From contig JANQLT010000099.1 of NCBI GenBank assembly GCA_028280455.1, forward strand, positions 1 to 43,854: a stretch of 43,854 nt of DNA. Direction: 5' to 3'. This DNA comes from Kiloniellales bacterium (GTDB lineage: Bacteria > Pseudomonadota > Alphaproteobacteria > Kiloniellales > JAKSDN01). Shown one piece after another: positions 38,637 to 43,854 of the stretch. Position numbers and translations under genes: made by a program. Every line of letters starts with the position of its first letter. Within the stretch, counting starts at the first letter, position 1. The notes below the pieces were generated by a model. The model was not told the DNA's origin, searched no databases, and was given only the letters and a program-made list of their open reading frames with translations.

Positions 38637-40155
38637 CGGGCAGGTGGTCGTCCTCGGCCAGGTCGTCGAAGCGGGTGAAGCGGCCGTCGAACATCATGTC
38701 GATGGTCGCGATCGGGCCGTGGCGCTGCTTGGCGACGATGACCTCCGCCTTGTTGCGCATGCTCTCCAGCTTCTCCTCGTAGCGCTGCAGGCGCTCCTGG
38801 TACTTCTCGTCGCTCTCGGTCGCCCGCTCGCGCGGCTTCTCGCGCGAGAGATAGTACTCCTCGCGGTAGATGAACATCACCACGTCGGCGTCCTGCTCGA
38901 TCGAGCCGGACTCGCGCAGGTCGGCGAGCTGTGGCCGCTTGTCGTCGCGCTGCTCGGTCTGGCGCGAGAGCTGCGAGAGCGCGATCACCGGCACGTTCAG
39001 CTCCTTGGCCACCGCCTTGAGCCCGCGGGTGATCTCGGAGACTTCCTGGACGCGGTTGTCGTTGCGGCCGGTGGTCACCGCGCTCATGAGCTGCAGGTAG
39101 TCGATGATGATCAACGACAGGCCGTGCTGCCGCTTCAGCCGGCGCGCACGGGTGCGCAGCGCCGGCACGGTCAAGGAGGGCGTGTCGTCGATGAACAGCG
39201 GCAGCTCGTGCAGCTCGCGGCTCGCCTGGAACAGCGTGTCGAAGTCGCGGTCATGGATCTCGCCGCGCCGGATGGAGTCCGAGCGGATGCGCGTCTCCGT
39301 GGAGAGAATCCGCGTGGCGAGCTGCTCGGCGGACATCTCCAGCGAGAAGAGCGCCACGACCTCTTTCTGGTCGAAGGGATTGCCTTCGTCGTCCTGGCCC
39401 TGGCGTTTGCTGCGCACCGCGTTGAAGGCGATGTTGGCGGCCAGCGAGGATTTGCCCATGGAGGGGCGCGCCGCGAGGATGATCAGGTCCGAGGAGTGCA
39501 GCCCGCCGAGACAGCGGTCGAGATCGCGGAAGCCGGTGGGCACGCCGGCGACATGGCCGCTGCGTTGCAGCGCGGCTTCCGCCATCTCGATCGACTGGAT
39601 GAGCGCCGAGCGGAAGTCGCGCAGGCCGCCTTCGATCTGCCCGCTTTCCGCCAGGTTGTAGAGGCGCTGCTCGCCGCGCTCGATCTGCTGGCCGGCGGAA
39701 TCGTCGAGGTCGTGCTCGAAGGCATCGTTGACCATGTCATCGCCGAGCGCGATGAGCTGGCGGCGCAGGTAGAGGTCGTGGATGGTCTCGCCGTAGTCGC
39801 GCGCGTTGACGATGGAGACGTAGTTGTCCTGCAGCTCCGTCAGATAGGCGGCACCGCCGATGTCGGACAGCGCTTCGCTGCGCTCGAAGAGGTTCTTCAG
39901 CGTGACCGCGTTGGCGATCTTGCTCTGGTCGAGCAGCTTGCCGCAGGCTTCGTAGATGCGCGCGTTGATCGGGTCCGCGAAATGCTCCGGCAGAAGAAAG
40001 TCGGCGACGCGCTCGTATGCCGTGTTGCTGGCCAGGATCGCGCCCAGCAAGGCCTGCTCGGCCTCGTAGTTGACCGGGGGCTCGCGGAAGCGCTGATCGT
40101 TTGAGCTGTCCTGCTGCGGCAGGTGAGCGAGGGCGGAGGAACCGGGTGAATCCAT
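38623..40155 (-). CDS. dnaB: replicative DNA helicase DnaB
   Basis: 510 residues. N-terminal DnaB domain (about 28-130, VNYEAEQALLGAIL) and a RecA-like hexameric helicase core with Walker A ARPSMGKSS (about 223-231), LFSLEMSAEQL and Walker B LIIIDYLQLM. Near the C-terminus a charged insertion (about 440-470, RATESDEKYQERLQRYEEKL) lies between EEYYLSREKP and AEVIVAKQRHGP, a known alphaproteobacterial feature. No intein. Upstream is a cluster of GANTC sites. Confidence 0.97.
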   Translation of the reverse strand: MDSPGSSALAHLPQQDSSNDQRFREPPVNYEAEQALLGAILASNTAYERVADFLLPEHFADPINARIYEACGKLLDQSKIANAVTLKNLFERSEALSDIGGAAYLTELQDNYVSIVNARDYGETIHDLYLRRQLIALGDDMVNDAFEHDLDDSAGQQIERGEQRLYNLAESGQIEGGLRDFRSALIQSIEMAEAALQRSGHVAGVPTGFRDLDRCLGGLHSSDLIILAARPSMGKSSLAANIAFNAVRSKRQGQDDEGNPFDQKEVVALFSLEMSAEQLATRILSTETRIRSDSIRRGEIHDRDFDTLFQASRELHELPLFIDDTPSLTVPALRTRARRLKRQHGLSLIIIDYLQLMSAVTTGRNDNRVQEVSEITRGLKAVAKELNVPVIALSQLSRQTEQRDDKRPQLADLRESGSIEQDADVVMFIYREEYYLSREKPRERATESDEKYQERLQRYEEKLESMRNKAEVIVAKQRHGPIATIDMMFDGRFTRFDDLAEDDHLPDEIG

Positions 40156-40317
40156 GACCTCACGAACCTAGCAAGGTGCGGAGCGGTCGACACGCGGCAT
40201 CGAGAGTGAATCGGGAGAAACACGGGGATAAGGAAATGCCTGTCCCTCAATCCAAGCCGCTGCGCTCCACTCTTCACAGCCTGCGCGCGCTGCCCCGAGT
40301 CGGTCGAGTCGCGACTC
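40148..40317. promoter_or_regulatory. cluster of five GANTC (CcrM-type) sites before dnaB
   Basis: GAATC at 40148 and 40208, GAGTC at 40297 and 40306, and GACTC at 40313. The last two form the palindrome GAGTCGCGACTC. In DNA near 70 % GC such a site is expected about once per 340 bases. CcrM methylation of GANTC times transcription of replication genes in alphaproteobacteria, so these may link dnaB expression to the cell cycle. No clear -35/-10 pair was found in the gap (40156-40316). Confidence 0.5.
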
Positions 40318-40997
40318 TATCGCAGGCCGATGGCCGCCATCTCCTCGAGCTCCGCGCCGGACGGCGTACGATAGCAACGCAGGATCAGGTCGCCGCCCGG
40401 CATGAGGTTGAAGTTGGCCTCCGGGTGCCGGTGATGGAGCCAATGGTGGCGCGCGATGTAGCGAAAGACGCGCGTCGCCACGAAGGGCTTCAGCAGCGCG
40501 GGGGCGGCCTCGCGGGCCCGCTCGCTGGTCAGGTGCAGCAGCGGGTGGATCAGCTCCGACATCAGCGGCATGGCGATCAGCGGCAGCAGCGCGCCGAGGC
40601 TGAACCAGGGACCGCCGAGCCAGCAGACCAGGGCCAGGACCGGCAGCGTCGGCGCGACGAAGCGCAGGAACTCGCCCGGATCGCCGACCCGCAGGCCGTA
40701 GTCCTGCGCCGGGATGTGGCCCTGGCCGCGCGCCAGGAGCCGCTCGCGCAAGCGCGCTTCCTCGTCGGCGCTGGCGAACTGGGTGACGTGGTCCCGGCGG
40801 AAGGTCGTCTTGTGATGGATGACGTAGTGCGCGTACCAGGCACGGAGAACGTACGTGCCGAGCCGCGCGTGTCTACGACAGAACCGGCGCAGTCGCGCCG
40901 AGCTGTGGCCGAAGATCCGGTGAAAAAGCGACTCGCAAAGGCTGACGACCAGATAGCCGACGATCAGACCGGCGAGGATGGCCGCGGACTCGTACAT
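40317..40997 (-). CDS. fatty-acid-hydroxylase/sterol-desaturase-like di-iron membrane protein
   Basis: 226 residues. Histidine clusters of a di-iron oxygenase are visible: HRIFGH (about 26-31), HYVIHH (about 57-62), HPLLH (about 150-154) and HHWLHHRHPEANFN (about 184-197). Hydrophobic segments lie at about 5-22 and 115-147. This is the pattern of the fatty acid hydroxylase superfamily. It lies between rplI and dnaB on the same strand, 43 bases after the rplI stop. That is not part of the usual core block and suggests an insertion of a lipid-modifying gene. Substrate unknown. Confidence 0.8.
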   Translation of the reverse strand: MYESAAILAGLIVGYLVVSLCESLFHRIFGHSSARLRRFCRRHARLGTYVLRAWYAHYVIHHKTTFRRDHVTQFASADEEARLRERLLARGQGHIPAQDYGLRVGDPGEFLRFVAPTLPVLALVCWLGGPWFSLGALLPLIAMPLMSELIHPLLHLTSERAREAAPALLKPFVATRVFRYIARHHWLHHRHPEANFNLMPGGDLILRCYRTPSGAELEEMAAIGLR

Positions 40998-41025
40998 CCG
41001 ACGGGCACCTTGCCGGGCACCGGCA

Positions 41026-41039
41026 CGGCCGCGCGGCCG
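41026..41039. terminator. palindromic hairpin after rplI
   Basis: CGGCCGCGCGGCCG is a perfect 14-base palindrome directly 3' of the rplI stop, followed on the minus strand by TGCCGG-tgc-CCGGCA. It could slow or partly end transcription before the hydroxylase gene. No T-run, so a weak call. Confidence 0.35.
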
Positions 41040-41040
41040 A

Positions 41041-41691
41041 TCAGTCGCGGGTTTCGGCGTCTTCCTCGGCCGTCTCGCTCTCGGCCGCAGCGCCGGCCTC
41101 GGCCTCGCCCTCGGCGTCCGCTTCGGTTTCGACCTGCTCCTCGGCCTCGACCTCGGCGATCACCGCCTCGACGGCGGCCATCTCGGCCTCGCGCTGCTCG
41201 TCGGCGCTCACCACATGGCCGGTCTTGGCCTGCAGCTCGGCCTCTTCAGCCGAGCGGGCCACGTTGGCGGTGATCTCGACGGCCACCTCGGGGTGCAGCC
41301 GCAGCTTCACCGGGTGCAGGCCGAGCATCTTGATCGGCTTGTCGAGCTGCACCTGCTGGCGGGCGACGGTGCAGCCGGCCTCGGTCACCGCCTCGGAGAG
41401 GTCGCGCGCCGAGACCGAGCCGTAGAGCTGGCCGCTGTCGCCGGCCTGGCGGATCAAGGTCACGCTCAGGCCTTCGAGCTTCTCGGCCACCGACTCCGCC
41501 TCGGTGCGGCGGTTGAGGTTCTCGGCCTCGAGCTGGGCGCGCCGGGTCTCGAACAGCTCGAGGTTCTCCTTGGTCGCGCGCAGGGCCTTCTTCTGCGGCA
41601 GCAGGTAGTTGCGCGCGAAGCCGGGCTTGACCGCGACCACGTCGCCCATCTGGCCAAGCTTCTCGATGCGTTCCAACAGGATCACGTCCAT
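41041..41691 (-). CDS. rplI: 50S ribosomal protein L9 with long acidic tail
   Basis: 216 residues, against about 149 in E. coli. The N-terminal rRNA-binding domain [19 protein letters not shown], with [10 protein letters not shown], is standard, followed by the linker helix and C-domain (to about 150). The extra 65 residues are Glu/Ala-rich ([19 protein letters not shown]) and probably disordered. ATG 41691 overlaps the TGA of the upstream membrane-protein gene; the GTG just before was not used. Confidence 0.96.
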   Translation of the reverse strand: MDVILLERIEKLGQMGDVVAVKPGFARNYLLPQKKALRATKENLELFETRRAQLEAENLNRRTEAESVAEKLEGLSVTLIRQAGDSGQLYGSVSARDLSEAVTEAGCTVARQQVQLDKPIKMLGLHPVKLRLHPEVAVEITANVARSAEEAELQAKTGHVVSADEQREAEMAAVEAVIAEVEAEEQVETEADAEGEAEAGAAAESETAEEDAETRD

Positions 41692-42659
41692 CACTCTTCA
41701 TCCTCTCGGTCGGGCCCCATGGCCGCCAGCCGCCCGCGCAGGTCGGCCCATTGATCGAACAGGCCGACGAGCACCACGAAGGCCGCCGGCCAGGTGAATA
41801 GAATCAGCAAGATGTAGAACAGCGCCAGCAACAGGCCGCCGTTGCGCGCCCGCCGGGCGTAGGCGTGGATCACCGCCAGGCCGGCGAAGAAGAAGGGCAT
41901 CAGCAGCACCGGCGCGACGTTGAGCGCGACGTAGCCGAGGTCGCCCGGGATCAGGAAGGCGACCAGCAGCACGACGGCGAGGACCGGCGCGATCCAGCTC
42001 GGCAGGCGCAGGTCGGCGATGTCGGGCGAGGGCCGCAGGTTGCGGCCGAAGCGCACCAGGACGCCCTGGGCCAAGATGCCGTTCAGCGCCAGCAGCAGCA
42101 GGTAGCTGACGATGCCGAAGCCGAGCGCGAAGCTCGCCATGCCCGCCGCCATCTGGACGACGTTCTCCGGCGTGGCGTTGGGCAGGGTGACGTTCAGGGC
42201 CTCGCGCAGGTGCGCCTCGATGGTCGCCTGCATGCCGCCGCTCTCGGCGAGCAGGAAGGCCAGGGTCACCGCGACCCAGACCAGGCCGATCCAGAGCAGG
42301 CAGGTTGTCAGCAGCCCCGGCGGATACCACTCGATGTCGCCGGGCCCCGCCGCCGTGCCGTCCGCGGCGACGCTCGCCTGCCGGTTGAGCAGCGCCTGGC
42401 GCACCAGGATCAGCGTCGGCCCGACCAGGAACAGCAGCGCGCCCAGGGCGGCCACCAGGCTGGCGACCAAGGCGGCCACGACCAGCACGGTGCCGCCGGC
42501 GATCGCCGCGCCGATCAGGCCCTGGGACAGACCCGTCAGGAACAGCGGCAGCGGCGCCAGGAACAGCAGCAGCAGGCCGCCGGGCTGACTGGCCGCGATC
42601 ATCAGGGGCAGGGCGCTCAACAGGCCCGCCCCGATCGCCACTATGAGGGCCGCGTTCAT
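41691..42659 (-). CDS. DUF2232 family multi-spanning membrane protein
   Basis: 322 residues with about eight or nine hydrophobic segments from residue 3 to 305 and a short charged tail (GPDREDEE). A DUF2232 (YybS-like) membrane protein between rpsR and rplI is the normal arrangement in Alphaproteobacteria. ATG 42659 is preceded by an AGGCGAG site; the much longer open frame upstream runs antisense-like through rpsR and was rejected. Function unknown. Overlap with rplI indicates coupled translation. Confidence 0.87.
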   Translation of the reverse strand: MNAALIVAIGAGLLSALPLMIAASQPGGLLLLFLAPLPLFLTGLSQGLIGAAIAGGTVLVVAALVASLVAALGALLFLVGPTLILVRQALLNRQASVAADGTAAGPGDIEWYPPGLLTTCLLWIGLVWVAVTLAFLLAESGGMQATIEAHLREALNVTLPNATPENVVQMAAGMASFALGFGIVSYLLLLALNGILAQGVLVRFGRNLRPSPDIADLRLPSWIAPVLAVVLLVAFLIPGDLGYVALNVAPVLLMPFFFAGLAVIHAYARRARNGGLLLALFYILLILFTWPAAFVVLVGLFDQWADLRGRLAAMGPDREDEE

Positions 42660-42709
42660 GCTCGCCTCGTCCCGGCTTCCGCCGTCCTCGGACCCGGAAG
42701 CCGGTCTCC

Positions 42710-42967
42710 TTACTTGATGATGTAGGGCATCAAGGCGAGATAGCGCGCCCGCTTGATCGCCTGCGCCAGCTCGCGCTGCTTCTTGGAGGAAACCGCGGTG
42801 ATCCGGCTCGGCACGATCTTGCCGCGCTCCGAGACGAAGCGCTGCAGCAGCTTGACGTCCTTGTAGTCGATCTTGGGCGCGTTGGAGCCGCTGAAGGGGC
42901 AGCTCTTGCGGCGCCGGAAGAAGGGCCGGCGCACGGCCGTGCCCTTGGTGACGATCTTGACCGCCAT
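42710..42967 (-). CDS. rpsR: 30S ribosomal protein S18
   Basis: 85 residues, typical length. A basic N-terminus ([15 protein letters not shown]) followed by [19 protein letters not shown] and [21 protein letters not shown], the S18 signature. Cys in KSCPF is common in this class. ATG 42967 overlaps the TGA of rpsF (TGATG). S18 binds next to S6 on the 30S platform, and the two genes are co-translated. Confidence 0.98.
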   Translation of the reverse strand: MAVKIVTKGTAVRRPFFRRRKSCPFSGSNAPKIDYKDVKLLQRFVSERGKIVPSRITAVSSKKQRELAQAIKRARYLALMPYIIK

Positions 42968-43509
42968 CAGCTCTCTCCCGCTTCGCTCTTGGCTTCCTTG
43001 CCGTCGCCCTCGGCGGCGGCCTTGGCCGGCTGTCCGCGATCGCCCTCGTTGCGCCCTCCGCCGTCGCGCGGGCCGCGATCCCGGTCGCCACGATCCCTAT
43101 CGCCGCGCGGCCCGTCACGGTCGCCGCGGAAGCCGCCTCGGCCGCCGAAGCGCCGGCCGTCGCGGCCGCCACGATCGTCGCGACCGCCGCGGCTGCGCAT
43201 CATGATCGAGGGCTCTTCCTCGAGCTCCTTCACCCGCGTCGTCAGGTAGCGGATGACGTCCTCGTTGAGGTGCATCTGCCGCTCCAGCTCGACGATCGCC
43301 GCGGGCGGCGCGTCGAGGTTGAAGAGCATGTAGTGCCCCTTGCGGTTCTTCTTGATGCGGTAGGCGAGGTTCTTGAGACCCCAATACTCGCGCTTCTTGA
43401 CCTCGCCGCCGTGCTCCTTGACGAGCTCGGTGAGCTGGTCGGCCAGGGCATCGACCTGGGCGGCCGAGATGTCCTGACGCGCGATGAACACGTTCTCGTA
43501 GAACGCCAT
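42967..43509 (-). CDS. rpsF: 30S ribosomal protein S6 with Arg/Gly/Asp-rich tail
   Basis: 180 residues, against about 135 in E. coli. The first 100 residues are a normal S6 ([47 protein letters not shown]). From about 105 to 165 the tail is a low-complexity run built of R, G and D (for example [14 protein letters not shown]), then an acidic end. Such a tail could bind RNA. ATG 43509 begins the S6 fold and has an AGGGAG site 11 bases upstream; earlier in-frame starts code junk. Confidence 0.96.
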   Translation of the reverse strand: MAFYENVFIARQDISAAQVDALADQLTELVKEHGGEVKKREYWGLKNLAYRIKKNRKGHYMLFNLDAPPAAIVELERQMHLNEDVIRYLTTRVKELEEEPSIMMRSRGGRDDRGGRDGRRFGGRGGFRGDRDGPRGDRDRGDRDRGPRDGGGRNEGDRGQPAKAAAEGDGKEAKSEAGES

Positions 43510-43618
43510 CGTCTTCGGTACTCCCTCTGGCTGTTCGCGAGCCGGCGCCCGTCTCGGCGGGCCGCCCGGCCCTAGCCGGCCCGGGGCCAATCCCCGTCCC
43601 GGCAAGGAGCTATGTCAG

Positions 43619-43637
43619 CGCGCGCCTCGGGCGCGCG
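43619..43637 (-). promoter_or_regulatory. hairpin at the 5' end of the rpsF leader
   Basis: CGCGCGCC-tcg-GGCGCGCG forms an 8-bp stem with a 3-base loop, at the start of the roughly 130-base leader. It may stabilise the message. S6-S18 leader RNAs that bind the S6:S18 dimer are known in several bacterial groups; whether this one does cannot be told by eye. Confidence 0.4.
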
Positions 43638-43644
43638 GCGCGGG

Positions 43645-43672
43645 ACTATACACAAGGCCGCCGGAGAGGCAA
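43645..43672 (-). promoter_or_regulatory. sigma-70-type promoter of the rpsF operon
   Basis: Minus strand TTGCCT (43672-43667), 16-base spacer, TATAGT (43650-43645). Good hexamers for alphaproteobacterial housekeeping promoters. Transcription should start near 43638, at the leader hairpin. An insertion-sequence end lies 43 bases upstream of the -35 box. Confidence 0.65.
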
Positions 43673-43714
43673 GCGGCCTCCCCCCGTCCCCTCGTCCCCC
43701 CGGCCCGTCCCCCC

Positions 43715-43854
43715 CAGGGCTATCGCACATGAGTCAAAAGGCTGATGAAGTCTTTGTCGTTCCATCTTGCTTTGAGTCTTTTGTGGCTGAGGGGAATGTC
43801 TTGCGGGTCTGCCCTGAGTACATTGAGGGCGAGGCGTCGCAAGACGGCAAGATT
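43715..43854 (-). mobile_element. ISAs1-family insertion sequence, one end only (continues past window)
   Basis: The element border is taken at CAGGGCTATCGCACATGA (43715-43732), which fits my recollection of ISAs1-family terminal repeats and overlaps the transposase stop codon, as is usual there. GC drops to about 50 % inside. The outside flank is a C-rich run. The other end and target duplication are beyond the window. Confidence 0.72.
43720..43854 (-). CDS. ISAs1-family transposase, C-terminal 44 residues (5' end outside window)
   Basis: Translating the minus strand from the window edge gives NLAVLRRLALNVLRADP, then QDIPLSHKRLKARWNDKDF and a stop at 43720-43722. The run RRLALNVLR with the KRLKARWNDKDF end is the familiar C-terminus of ISAs1 DDE transposases. 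Too short to judge whether the whole gene is intact. Not in the codon style of the host genes, which fits a mobile gene. Confidence 0.82.
   Translation of the reverse strand, partial: NLAVLRRLALNVLRADPQDIPLSHKRLKARWNDKDFISLLTHVR

Noticed and set aside
1..43854. CRISPR arrays, tRNA or rRNA genes, prophage or integron structures
   Set aside because: Read for repeats with regular spacing, cloverleaf-like segments and phage-type genes; none were seen.

Overview
The window is a GC-rich (roughly 70 %) chromosomal stretch from an alphaproteobacterium, most likely a member of Rhodospirillales in the broad sense. Four things point there: the gene order rpsF-rpsR-DUF2232-rplI-dnaB-alr-mlaEF-radA-cvpA-purF, a LexA box of the alphaproteobacterial GTTC-N7-GTTC type, clustered GANTC (CcrM-type) sites before dnaB, and small families typical of the class (DUF2794, DUF2937, DUF2232, GFA). 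No rRNA, tRNA or CRISPR array was seen. The species cannot be told from the sequence.

Bases 1-12.2 kb hold two convergent catabolic operons. The rightward operon carries a class III CoA-transferase (cut by the window edge), an MmgE/PrpD protein, a YrdC/Sua5-like paralogue, an N-carbamoylsarcosine-amidase-like hydrolase, a complete DctPQM TRAP transporter and a second isochorismatase-like hydrolase. The leftward operon carries MaoC hydratase, a second MmgE/PrpD, an acyl-CoA dehydrogenase, a second CoA-transferase and a GntR/HutC regulator as last gene. Two copies of an inverted repeat (TGTCTGGACA) lie upstream of the leftward operon and are good candidates for the regulator's operator. Together they look like uptake and CoA-dependent breakdown of a small amidated or ureido-substituted acid. 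The combination with a YrdC paralogue is not one I recognise and is the best candidate here for an undescribed pathway.

Bases 12.4-18.6 kb are mixed accessory genes. They include a TacA/TacT-like (DUF1778/GNAT) toxin-antitoxin pair behind a 19-bp perfect palindrome, a class I/II aminotransferase, a VOC protein, a methyltransferase, a small zinc-ribbon protein with an apparent SOS promoter, a cupin, a DUF2794 protein, a small lipoprotein and a thioredoxin-like protein. A 154-bp foldback element follows.

Bases 18.6-27.1 kb hold a TpsB/FhaC outer-membrane transporter, divergent from a FecR-domain protein and a CHASE2-PAS-GGDEF-EAL enzyme across an AT-rich island. GFA and two unrelated Fe(II)/2-oxoglutarate-type oxygenases follow. 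Bases 27.2-30.6 kb are the yfgM-like/bamB/der module.

Bases 30.7-43.5 kb (minus strand) are core genes: ribosomal proteins S6, S18 and L9, DnaB, alanine racemase, MlaE and MlaF, RadA, CvpA, PurF, DUF2937 and an SDR. A promoter for the S6 operon is visible. About 40 bp upstream of it lies the end of an ISAs1-family insertion sequence that runs out of the window. Intergenic palindromic repeats of four different designs mark transcription-unit ends.
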